Of a stretch of 64,000 bases of DNA, positions 10,403-18,262 are shown piece after piece; within the stretch, counting starts at the first letter, position 1; the number at the start of each line of letters is the position of its first letter. This DNA is from Pycnococcus provasolii (taxonomy: Eukaryota; Chlorophyta; Pseudoscourfieldiophyceae; Pseudoscourfieldiales; Pycnococcaceae): the NCBI GenBank assembly GCA_938743325.2, contig OW568867.1:836501-900500 (forward strand). Reading direction: 5' to 3'. Below the pieces are notes generated by a model that saw only the letters and a program-made list of their open reading frames with translations, was not told the origin of the DNA and did no database searches. The position numbers and the translations under genes are program-made.

Positions 10403-10846
10403 ATGGCGTCCTCCGACTCGGACGACGGACAGCGAGAAGAGGAAGCGGGGACGAAGCCGGCGCCGGCGCAACTCACGCTTGGCCCTATGTGGCAAAGTCT
10501 CATCTCCGCGGCAGAGCGAGGAAGGCGGCACGAACAAACACAACTCACGCCATCGCTTGCGCTCGCATATGGAACGGCGGCGCTTGCTGGTAGCGCGTGC
10601 ATGTTCACAGGCGTGACTCTTTACAGAGGCGTGCGTCGAGAGAGAAGAGGCGACGAGCGCGCGGTTGACGCCACAGCTCGACTTGCCGCAACACCAGTCG
10701 CCGCACGCGCACTTGCGACGGCGTCCGCAGCCACCATCGCAGTTGCCGGCGTGGCGATACTTGCGATGCGCGCTTGCGGGCTGCGCACGACGCATGACGT
10801 AGCTAACGCGGGTCGTGCCATTGTCACTGGTGAGCCAAGGGCATGA
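10403..10846 (+). CDS. Small two-TM protein, probable TMEM242-like
   Basis: This 147-residue protein has an acidic, disordered N terminus and two hydrophobic segments (LALAYGTAALAGSACMFTG and ATASAATIAVAGVAILAM). They are separated by a basic loop and followed by a short amphipathic tail, ACGLRTTHDVANAGRAI. Order and spacing match TMEM242, an animal mitochondrial inner-membrane assembly factor, in which the second membrane segment leads into ALGVHSMNDFRSKMQ. Similarity is weak outside that tail. The ATG sits at 10403; a TGTAA signal follows the stop closely. Confidence 0.5.
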   Translation: MASSDSDDGQREEEAGTKPAPAQLTLGPMWQSLISAAERGRRHEQTQLTPSLALAYGTAALAGSACMFTGVTLYRGVRRERRGDERAVDATARLAATPVAARALATASAATIAVAGVAILAMRACGLRTTHDVANAGRAIVTGEPRA

Positions 10847-10931
10847 TAACTGTAATGTTTCAATATTCCAAAAGGTTTATGTACTATTAAAGGCGCGGCG
10901 CGGAGCGGATCGACTATGGTCTTACGAAATA

Positions 10932-12218
10932 TTATATATTGCCTCCTGACCGAGTGCACGTGAGACGCCAGGCTGCGAGATCCGGCGTGCTGTGCTTCGG
11001 GCAGAACATACAAGCCATCACATCTCCCTTGGAAGTTTCGGCATATTCCGCGATGCACTTCGCTCGTTGCGCGCATGTCTTGTGGTAACCCATCATGCAC
11101 TTCTTTGAGAGGCATTGCACAACGCCACCACCCTTCTGTTGGCACTCTTGGCATTTCAGGTTGGTGCGAGACGCGGTCAGCTTGCTGAGGTCCACGTGCA
11201 CAATCGGATTTCCATTTTCGTCTTTTTCCTTGTCCTCGCTAAACACAACGCGCGCTTCAGGTGTCCACACGGCGCAGGCTGCGTGCACCCAGCGGCTTTG
11301 CATAACGCCCGCGGGCAGGCGTCCACAGACGGGCCACATAGCACCGCCGTAGGAGGGGCATAGGGCGCACACGTGCGTGTCTGATAGTTTATCCATGCCG
11401 AGCGTATTCGTCGCTCGCAGTGCCTGGCATCTTGCGCAGAACCAGTCGCCCTCAGGTACTTTCTGGATGCTGTAGCACGACTGGTGTGCGTACGCGTTGC
11501 AGCCGTCGCATATGAGGATGGCATCGTCTTCAGCGCTCTCACCCGAACCACACACCGAGCAAAGTTCCTCATCCTCGGCACCAGGCTGCGTAGGAACGGC
11601 GAGGGGGCGCTGCACTTCTTGCGACCATGGCTTGTCGTCCGCCGCGACGAACTTCCGAATTGGTCTCACGTTTGGGAATTTTCTGTGCTTGGGTGACGTC
11701 TGCCACACCTGCTCTGGCTGCACTTCCGTGGCTTCCGTGCGCGGTACTTTGGGAAGCTTGCCTATGTCCTCCCCCCACATGAGCTCCTCATACCCGTGCG
11801 TTAGCAACCCTCGTGTTGCCTCTTCCACGTGCACTGCGGCGGTGGACGGCGACAGGTCGCCGAGTAAGTTGATTGGTACGTCGCTGCCGAGCAAGTGGGA
11901 TGGCGTGCCGAGCTCGTCCCACGTGGCCAAGGTGGCAGCAGCTGGGTCACCTGCCGCGGCGTTGCCTGTGCCCGAGGCGTCTCTGCGCGCCAAGTCGTGG
12001 TTCTGAGTCCTCTTTGGAGGCGTACGGGCGAGGTCCTCCTTCGTTGCCCCTGGCCGCCGTGCCATGGCAGCGGCTTTTTTCTCTTGCTGCTGGTGCTGAA
12101 CTTGTTGCTGCTGCTGCTGCTGCTGCTGCTGAAGTTGTTGCTGGTGGTTCTGCTGTTGCATCTGCTGCACTTGCTGCAGAGGCAGGAGTCCCGGCGTCGT
12201 GTGCTTGAAGAGCGGCAT
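10932..12218 (-). CDS. PHD plus extended-PHD chromatin reader
   Basis: The 428-residue product carries a PHD finger (about 218-268: CSVCGSGES.., ICDGCNAYAHQSCY, WFCARC). A zinc knuckle and an extended PHD of the JADE/BRPF/AF10 type follow (CALCPSYGGAMWPV, WVHAACAVWTPEARVVF, CQECQQKGGGVVQC, GYHKTCA, MACMFCPKH). In known proteins this PZP unit binds unmodified histone H3 and nucleosomal DNA. The N terminus holds a Gln-rich tract encoded mostly by CAG (12100-12135) and a KRTQNH basic patch. No bromodomain, PWWP or catalytic domain is present, so it is probably a subunit of a larger complex. ATG 12218 is used; the longer frame opens with GTG. Confidence 0.88.
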   Translation of the reverse strand: MPLFKHTTPGLLPLQQVQQMQQQNHQQQLQQQQQQQQQQVQHQQQEKKAAAMARRPGATKEDLARTPPKRTQNHDLARRDASGTGNAAAGDPAAATLATWDELGTPSHLLGSDVPINLLGDLSPSTAAVHVEEATRGLLTHGYEELMWGEDIGKLPKVPRTEATEVQPEQVWQTSPKHRKFPNVRPIRKFVAADDKPWSQEVQRPLAVPTQPGAEDEELCSVCGSGESAEDDAILICDGCNAYAHQSCYSIQKVPEGDWFCARCQALRATNTLGMDKLSDTHVCALCPSYGGAMWPVCGRLPAGVMQSRWVHAACAVWTPEARVVFSEDKEKDENGNPIVHVDLSKLTASRTNLKCQECQQKGGGVVQCLSKKCMMGYHKTCAQRAKCIAEYAETSKGDVMACMFCPKHSTPDLAAWRLTCTRSGGNI

Positions 12219-12352
12219 GCTGCGTAGTTGCCCGTGCCGTGTACCTATATGTGTTCGCACGAGCAGGAGGTGGAATGAACAGCCTTAGGGGAGCGCCGGG
12301 CTTGCCGTTCAAATTACACGGTAAGGTTAGTGGAGAAGCAATTCAAAATTAT

Positions 12353-12429
12353 TTGGGGTTAGGGGTTTAGGGGTTTGGGGTTTGGGGTTTAGGGGTTTAG
12401 GGACTGGTTTACCCTTAGGGTAGGGTTAG
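12353..12429. repeat. Degenerate telomere-like TTTAGGGG tract
   Basis: About ten units varying between GGGGTTT, TTTAGGGG and TTAGGG lie 135 bases upstream of the PHD gene start. Variation in T and G number resembles a decayed or error-prone telomerase product more than a fresh telomere. It adjoins the satellite block beginning at 12486. Confidence 0.7.
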
Positions 12430-12670
12430 TGCCGTCCTCGCTGGAGGGCAGATGCAGAGGGGCAGGTGCTCTCCATCACGTACGCATATACTTTAACAAA
12501 ACACTCAGGGAAGGGGAATGGGGATGTCCCAATTTGTGTGGGGTTTTAAGGCGGGGAGCTTGCTTGCAAGCTCCTCACATGTCCCACTTTGCGTGGGATT
12601 TTTGGGTGGGAAATTTTGCCACTGTTGGCTCACGACCAAAGTGGGACATGCAAATTGCCCGTTGTTTGTG

Positions 12671-12712
12671 CGCGACCAAAGTGGGACATCCAAATGTCCC
12701 ACTTCGGTCGCG
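12671..12712. repeat. Inverted repeat (19-bp arms, 4-bp loop)
   Basis: The left arm 12671-12689 (CGCGACCAAAGTGGGACAT) pairs with 12694-12712 with a single mismatch. The same half-sequence occurs in direct orientation at about 12633 and again at 13532-13640, so this is one copy of the satellite motif inverted against another. Confidence 0.85.
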
Positions 12713-13211
12713 CACTTTGGTCCAGGGGTGGGGGAGGAGGAGGCCGGGGAGGGTGGCCACTCCACAACGGTTGTCATAGGTGGATGGTATGGTATGGCAT
12801 GGCATGGTATGCTGCATCGGGAACGACTCTTGTTTTCGTCGACCATGTGTGGTAGGGTTAAGCTCAGGGTACAGGTCGGGAACGACTCAAAGGTCGGGAA
12901 CGACCTCTCATTCTTCACTCATTTCCTCTCACGACCATGATGGCGCCATGATGCGCTCATGCGCGCGGCGCACTGCGCTGCTGAGCTACGCACTGCACGC
13001 AGGGAACTGCAGTTACGTCCCAGACTGCACTGGCCTGCGCCGCGACGCGCATCGACGCTGACACCGCGCGCGGGGCGCATCGCATCGAGCCAGCGACACA
13101 ACCACCGACATGACGTGCGCGGCTGAGCGTTAGCGGCCGTGTGCGCCGCTGAGCTACGCACAGCACGCATGGAGACTGCACGGACGTCCCAGACTGCACT
13201 GGCCTGGGCCA

Positions 13212-13446
13212 GTGACACAGCGACACAACGACAGTGACAGTGACACAGCGACACAGCCACAAGTGACACAGCGACAGTGACAGCGACACAGCGACAGTGA
13301 CAGTGACACAGCGACACAGCCACAAGTGACACAGCGACAGTGACAGCGACACAGCGACAGTGACAGTGACACAGCGACAGTGACACAGCGACACTGGCCT
13401 GGTCAGTGACACAGCGACACAGCGACAATGACAGTGACACAACGAC
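13212..13446. repeat. GTGACACAGCGACA minisatellite
   Basis: Short GTGACA and GCGACA units alternate and form a higher-order repeat of about 66 bp that includes a CAGCCACAAGTGACAC landmark, present in two nearly identical copies. Diverged units follow to 13446. The strand bias (purine/AC-rich on +) makes long meaningless frames on the minus strand. Confidence 0.85.
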
Positions 13447-13570
13447 AGCCACCGACATGACGTGCGCGGCTGAGCCTGGTTAGGGCTAGCGGCCGAGCGA
13501 AGTCAGCGAACTGCCTGTCGACCTGCGGCCACGACCAAAGTGGGACACTTCCAGTCTTCCAAGTTTTTTT

Positions 13571-13670
13571 GCCGACCTGTGGCTGCGACCAAAGTGGGAC
13601 ATCCGCAACTTGCTGCCGACCTGTGGCTACGACCAAAGTGGGACATCCGCAACTTGCTGCCGACCTGTGG
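13571..13670. repeat. 44-bp tandem repeat
   Basis: Two nearly identical 44-bp units (GCCGACCTGTGGCTRCGACC...) start at 13571 and 13615, with a partial third copy after 13659 and a diverged one before 13571. Each contains the CGACCAAAGTGGGACAT motif seen at the other end of the satellite block. Confidence 0.85.
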
Positions 13671-13872
13671 AACAGGTTGTTTTTGGGACATTGTAAAAAG
13701 CATGCATCTCAATATACTTTAACAAAACACTCGCATACCGGGTAGGAATGCGTGTGTCCTTCCTACACGTGTGTCGTATAGTATCATGATGGCGTCTCCG
13801 CTCAGCCTTTTAGTACTGTGCATGGTACACATGTGGATCCCCAAGCGTGTGTGGTGAGGAGTCGGACGTCCT

Positions 13873-13888
13873 CCCCCCCCCCCCCCCC
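13873..13888. repeat. 16-base poly-C run
   Basis: An uninterrupted C run sits about 115 bases upstream of the E2 gene start, within a CT-rich leader. On the minus strand it is a G run able to form a quadruplex. It may be promoter or leader sequence. Confidence 0.8.
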
Positions 13889-14001
13889 TGTCCCTGGAGG
13901 TCTCCTCTCTGCTCTCTCCCTGCCCACCTCCATCTCCATTTTCCGTTCCGAGCACGAGAGGCGCGGACGACACCGTACCTCTGCTCTGCGCACACCAGAC
14001 C

Positions 14002-16188
14002 ATGTCTCCTCCGCCCGAGGTGGTCGACCTCGAGGAAATGGCGAACGTGAAGAGGACGAAGCGCAAAGAAAGAGCTGGACCACAAAGTGACAGCGTCGTC
14101 ATTGACCTGCTCGACGCGCCCGAACCCGCAAACACAAGCTACGCGAAACCTGTCACGCTCGATCTCACGGAAGCCGTCACCGCCGAGGAGGCGGTGGCTG
14201 TCGTGAGAAGCAAGGCGGCGCGTACGGAAGCAACCGTGGATGCCGCAGCTGCCGCCTCGACGGCGACAGGAGCGGCGCAAGCAGCATCAGCGGCATCAGG
14301 CCCCAAACCGACGGAGAACCAGGACAGCGGCGCCGACCAGGCACGACGTGCGATGCTCGAGGTACCGGCGAACGCCTTCTTCGCAGCCGTCACCGCATTC
14401 ATAGACGGCGGCAAAAATAAGAAAGCCGCGCCAACCAAAGCAACGCCACAGTCAACGGCACCCACCGCCGCCGGTGCACCCAAGGTTGGCTCCTGGGCGT
14501 CTGGCACGGGATACGGCGGTGACCGCAACGCCGCAAAGCAGCTCAGCAAGGCTGTGGCAACCGCGCAAAACAACGAGGCGAAGCTCGACGCGAACATGCT
14601 GACGGAGTGCAAGGCACTTATACAGGCACTGTCGGCTGGTGGCCCAGCTCCAGGCGACGCGTCGTGCGCGCTTCTTCGTCCGTGCGTCGTGGCGCTGCGC
14701 GAGCTCATGCGCAACGACTCGCTTCTGGACGTCTCGAGACGCGCGGACCTGTACTTGAGCTTGGCAGAGCTGTGCTCGACGCTTGCTAAGCACGCTCGCG
14801 TCGTTGCGTTGCTTGGCGACAAGCTTCCGACGTGGGCATCCGCCGTGGAGGCGGCAAGTGCGGCAAAGGGGGCTGGTGGGAAGAAGGAGGAGCTCGCTGA
14901 CAGCCTGCTGAACGTTCTCAAGGCGATGCACCAACAGGCGACCACATTTCAGCGCTGCACGAGCGCCTCGACGAGCGGGGCAGCGGCGCCTGGAGCCAAG
15001 GTGACAACGCGCGGCTCGACGCCGACCAAGACCGGGCCCGGTGGCAAGAAGCTGACGAAGAAAGAGATGGGTGCGCAGATGGCAAAGCGCATGCAGGACG
15101 AGGAGGTGGAGAAGGAGGAGAAGGTGACGATGGCGCTCGCATCGGCGCTCATAAAGGCGTACGAGGATGTGTCCAAGGCTTGCGAGGAAAATGGCGCTGT
15201 GGCTGTTGACAAGGTGAAAGCCGGGCATGCGAACCGATACATTAAGGCGCTTACGCCGCATCGCTTTGACAGCTGCGATCTACTCCCACGGCACTACTTC
15301 CGAGAGGAGGCGAAGGCGGCACAAAAGCACTCGCTGCAGAACCTCAAGGCGCGAAACCAACGCGTGGCCCGAGAAATCAGCAGCCTCAGCAATTCGCTGC
15401 CCGTCGAGGCTGACAGCAGCATCTTAACCCGCGTGGACAACGATCGCCCGGACGTGCTCAAGGTGCTCATATTCCCGTCGCTGGACACGCCGTATGCCCT
15501 AGGCGCGTTCGAGTTTGACGTCTACCTTCCACCCGAGTTCCCATCTAAGCCGCCAAAGGTTCAATTCCTCACAACCGGCGGAAATAGTGTACGATTCAAC
15601 CCCAACCTGTACGAAACGGGCAAGGTTTGCCTGAGCCTTCTCGGCACGTGGGAAGGCCCGGGGTGGGACGAGGCGCACAGCACACTGTTGCAGGTGCTTA
15701 TCAGCATCCAAAGCCTCATCTTCGTCGAAAGGCCGTACTTCAATGAGCCAGGCTGGGAACGATCGCAGGGTACACCGGAGGGCGAGCGCGCCTCGGCAGC
15801 TTACAACGCACGCGTCAGACTGAACACCCTCAAGGTAGCCATCCTTCCTCATCTCAAGGCTTACGCTCAAGGGAACAAGGGTGCCATGGAGAGCGCACCA
15901 TCAGCTCCGCTGCCAGGTGGAAAGGGGAAGAAGTCGAGCACGGCGCCGCCCTCGCCGAGCGTGTTCAGCGAGGCTATCCGAGTTCACTTCCAGCGCAAGG
16001 CGCGTGACTTGACGGAAATCATGCAGAGGTGGCTCGAAGAGGAGGAGGTGCGAAAAGATTCGCCTCGCGACGCGATGTACTGCGGCTATTTGGGATCGCA
16101 TGCAAGCGGCTTCAAGGGCAAGCGCCTTTTCGATGACCTCAGTTACACCGCGCAAGAGGTGCGAGACGCGCTGTGGAAGATGATGTGA
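14002..16188 (+). CDS. BIRC6/UBE2O-like large ubiquitin-conjugating (E2) enzyme
   Basis: This 728-residue protein ends in a UBC domain of the BIRC6/UBE2O class (about 440-650). Its core reads FNPNLYETGKVCLSLLGTW, with the catalytic Cys at residue 543. The signature LLQVLISIQSLIFVERPYFNEPG follows, and then a helical C-terminal extension as in BIRC6. E2 enzymes carry activated ubiquitin as a thioester. There is no BIR domain. The N-terminal 60 residues hold three hydrophobic-acidic motifs (PEVVDLEE, SVVIDLLDAPE, VTLDLTE) that fit SUMO-interacting motifs, plus a KRTKRKER basic patch. The middle is Ala/Thr-rich with a helical region. The gene converges on the PNKP-like gene, whose stop lies 135 bases away. 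Confidence 0.88.
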   Translation: MSPPPEVVDLEEMANVKRTKRKERAGPQSDSVVIDLLDAPEPANTSYAKPVTLDLTEAVTAEEAVAVVRSKAARTEATVDAAAAASTATGAAQAASAASGPKPTENQDSGADQARRAMLEVPANAFFAAVTAFIDGGKNKKAAPTKATPQSTAPTAAGAPKVGSWASGTGYGGDRNAAKQLSKAVATAQNNEAKLDANMLTECKALIQALSAGGPAPGDASCALLRPCVVALRELMRNDSLLDVSRRADLYLSLAELCSTLAKHARVVALLGDKLPTWASAVEAASAAKGAGGKKEELADSLLNVLKAMHQQATTFQRCTSASTSGAAAPGAKVTTRGSTPTKTGPGGKKLTKKEMGAQMAKRMQDEEVEKEEKVTMALASALIKAYEDVSKACEENGAVAVDKVKAGHANRYIKALTPHRFDSCDLLPRHYFREEAKAAQKHSLQNLKARNQRVAREISSLSNSLPVEADSSILTRVDNDRPDVLKVLIFPSLDTPYALGAFEFDVYLPPEFPSKPPKVQFLTTGGNSVRFNPNLYETGKVCLSLLGTWEGPGWDEAHSTLLQVLISIQSLIFVERPYFNEPGWERSQGTPEGERASAAYNARVRLNTLKVAILPHLKAYAQGNKGAMESAPSAPLPGGKGKKSSTAPPSPSVFSEAIRVHFQRKARDLTEIMQRWLEEEEVRKDSPRDAMYCGYLGSHASGFKGKRLFDDLSYTAQEVRDALWKMM

Positions 16189-16323
16189 TCTTTTTGTTGC
16201 AACATTCAATGGTGATATTTTTTTGTTACATCTCTTTGACAACTAAGCTTCGTCGCATATGACAAACACCATTTAGTTTTCTGACGAGGAGAGAAGTCAA
16301 GCCACAGACTACCAACTATAAGT

Positions 16324-17439
16324 TTAAGCCATTCCCACCTCCGTTCGTAATTCGGCGATCTTCGCGAGAGATCCGGTTGAAAGGAATTCCGAGATCTTGT
16401 CAAGCGAAGCTTGGCCGACGCCGGGAAGTTTTTTAACCTCCTTGAGGCTCTCCTTGGTGTCTACGATGGTCGTGGCGTACCCTTCGATCGCATCAGCAGC
16501 TTTGCGATATGCGGATACCTTAAAGCCCTTCTTGTCGTCTTGCGTCAGACTGGTGAGATTGGCGAGCTCGCGGAACATTTGCACAATACCGGCATTCGGC
16601 CCTCCGGTCCCAGCGGCGCCTGCGCCATCTCCAGAGGCATAGTACTCCAAGAGCTCTGTCGGAGGCCCGAAGAATTCTTCCGCGCTTTGGAACGGCAGGC
16701 ACAACGAATCACCGAAAGCGCGATCCGTGTCGCCGAGCGCCGGGTTTGATCCATCCGCGTCGCCGACAAACGTCGAGCTGTCGCGGTCCACCTGCACGCC
16801 ATGGTTCAAGTGCTTCTCGAACAGCGTGAACATGCCCGTCTCCGGCTTGCGATATTGGTCGGACTGACACGCACACAGCACACAAACGCCCTTATCGAGC
16901 AGGTCGTAGTGCTTCAGCGCGTTGTTGATGCGGTGTGTGACTTTTTCCGCCATCCGCCCGTTGACAGCCTTCTTGATTGCACCCTGGTTGGTGAATATGA
17001 CGATGCGATATCCGTCTGCGATGAGCTCGTGTATTTTTTCCTTTGAGCTGTTGTTGTACACGCGCCAGTCGTTCTCGTCCTTTGGGTAAGGCAGATCCCC
17101 CTTCGTGTGCACGAGAGTTCCGTCGAAGTCGAACGCGGCTATTTTGGCGCATCCCTCGTTCGCAGACCCTCGGAAAGCGATGACGCTTCCCTCCGGACAT
17201 CCGTCGGCGTCGCCCAGGACGTCCCAACCTTCCGGCTTGGGCCCCACCTCCGGTTTGGGTTTGGCCGGTTTCTTTTTCTTCGCATCTTTGTCCGCGCCTG
17301 CGCCTGCGCCTGCGCCCTTATCCTTTTTTGGCACGTTACTTTTCTTCTTGGCGGGCGCATCTTCGTACTCTTCATCATCTTCGTCGTCAACGAAGTCGAG
17401 GTGGTCGTCCTCTGCGTTTGCCTTGCGTTTCGCGGGCAT
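16324..17439 (-). CDS. PNKP-type DNA 3'-phosphatase fused to a Pol beta-like HhH/lyase domain
   Basis: The 371-residue protein starts with a Lys-rich, acidic, nuclear-looking region (1-70). A PNKP-family HAD phosphatase domain follows (about 95-265) with the DFDGT nucleophile motif (D104, D106), IVIFTNQGAI and KPETGMF. Another motif, FVGDADG, follows these. It should remove 3'-phosphates at DNA breaks; no kinase domain is present. Residues 288-371 match the N-terminal 8-kDa domain of DNA polymerase beta (FRELANL; SAYRKAADAI; KKLPGVGQASLDKISEFL). Positions equivalent to Pol beta K35, Y39 and K72 (the dRP-lyase nucleophile) are K307, Y311 and K348; K68 is not kept. The frame is unbroken, so this is one polypeptide. 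Confidence 0.9.
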   Translation of the reverse strand: MPAKRKANAEDDHLDFVDDEDDEEYEDAPAKKKSNVPKKDKGAGAGAGADKDAKKKKPAKPKPEVGPKPEGWDVLGDADGCPEGSVIAFRGSANEGCAKIAAFDFDGTLVHTKGDLPYPKDENDWRVYNNSSKEKIHELIADGYRIVIFTNQGAIKKAVNGRMAEKVTHRINNALKHYDLLDKGVCVLCACQSDQYRKPETGMFTLFEKHLNHGVQVDRDSSTFVGDADGSNPALGDTDRAFGDSLCLPFQSAEEFFGPPTELLEYYASGDGAGAAGTGGPNAGIVQMFRELANLTSLTQDDKKGFKVSAYRKAADAIEGYATTIVDTKESLKEVKKLPGVGQASLDKISEFLSTGSLAKIAELRTEVGMA

Positions 17440-17648
17440 GACGAAGCTTTGTGCTATATGGTGATCCGAAGATTGGGACGTGGTGGAGGGAAGGGAAGGG
17501 GAAGGGAAGGGAGAGAGCGTTCGGCGGGAACGAAACCCCAGGGGGAAGGGGAGGGAGGGGACGAAGGCACTTACTTATTCTGGGATTCGTTTCCCATATC
17601 CCCCAGTCCCCACTTTCTGTCCTCTCATCAGGTGTCGGGGTATTAGAA

Positions 17649-17874
17649 GGAGCTCCTGGGTATAAGAAATGACATTTCGTGGATAGCGATTCTGGACAAA
17701 TTTGGTCGGGAGGGTTAGGTTAGGTTAGGGTTAGGGTTAGGGTTAGGGTTAGGTTTATAACAGTAAAATGGTCGAGGCCAAGTTAAACCCTAATCTGAAA
17801 GTTGTCTCGACCAAATGTCTCGATCAAAAGTTCGCTATACCCACGAAATGTCATTTCTTATACCCAGGAGCTCC
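17649..17874. repeat. Fold-back element enclosing telomere-like repeats
   Basis: The arm 17649-17688 (GGAGCTCCTGGGTATAAGAA... to TAGCGA) is repeated inverted at 17833-17874 with near-perfect identity over about 40 bases. Shorter complementary pieces lie inside (TTTGGTCGGG against CTCGACCAAA). The loop holds a TTAGGG run and a lone AAACCCTAA. The size and structure resemble a MITE or fold-back element, but no clear target-site duplication is visible. Confidence 0.75.
17712..17756. repeat. Interstitial TTAGGG array
   Basis: Seven consecutive units, two GGTTA-type and five GGGTTA, form the cleanest telomere-like run in the window. They sit in the centre of the fold-back element and between divergent genes (PNKP-like at 17439 minus, secreted repeat protein at 18263 plus). 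Confidence 0.85.
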
Positions 17875-18262
17875 CTCTAGTTGTCGGGGTACCCGTAGGG
17901 GTTTCAATTTTCATTTCATTTTTGTTTGTTTCGAAGATTGGGGTTTCTCACCCTCGGCCCCTCCGCCCGTTATTTGTTCGCCATTCCCGGCTCATGCGAA
18001 ACATGTCACGCCTCCTGCATGTGTTCGTGAGTGAGTGCCCAGTGGTGGTTCGGAGTAGTCAGTGCAGCTTACTTCTTTTGCAGGCTTGTATGGTACCTTG
18101 GCTCCTTTCGTTCATTGATTGGCTCGCTCATTGATTCGTCCTCATCAATCACTGCACGCGTTGGTCGGTTGGTCCTCATCATACCTGATAGATTGGCAGC
18201 GCGCAGGCGTTTGTTGATTGGCTCATACAAAACAGTATACCATAATAGTGGTAGTAACGAAG

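Larger units (their letters stand above)
12486..13732. repeat. Composite satellite block bounded by 21-bp direct repeats
   Basis: A perfect 21-bp sequence, ATATACTTTAACAAAACACT plus C, occurs at 12486-12506 and 13712-13732. Between the copies there is no convincing gene. The content is GACCAAAGTGGGACAT motifs near both ends, an inverted repeat, a roughly 75-bp duplicated unit (about 12967-13041 and 13139-13211), a GACACAGC minisatellite and 44-bp tandem units. Long frames across the block translate only to Ser/Leu/Cys repeats and are not genes. Confidence 0.75.

Noticed and set aside
12919-13458. Ser/Leu/Cys-repeat frames of 161-179 residues
   Set aside because: They are translations of the GACACAGC minisatellite; composition follows the repeat and not a protein.
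13212-13670. CRISPR-like regular repeats
   Set aside because: Units are contiguous and degenerate with no unique spacers, and the DNA is eukaryotic.
14139-15261. Minus-strand frames of 268-269 residues opposite the E2 gene
   Set aside because: Shadows of the Ala-rich coding strand; no motif.
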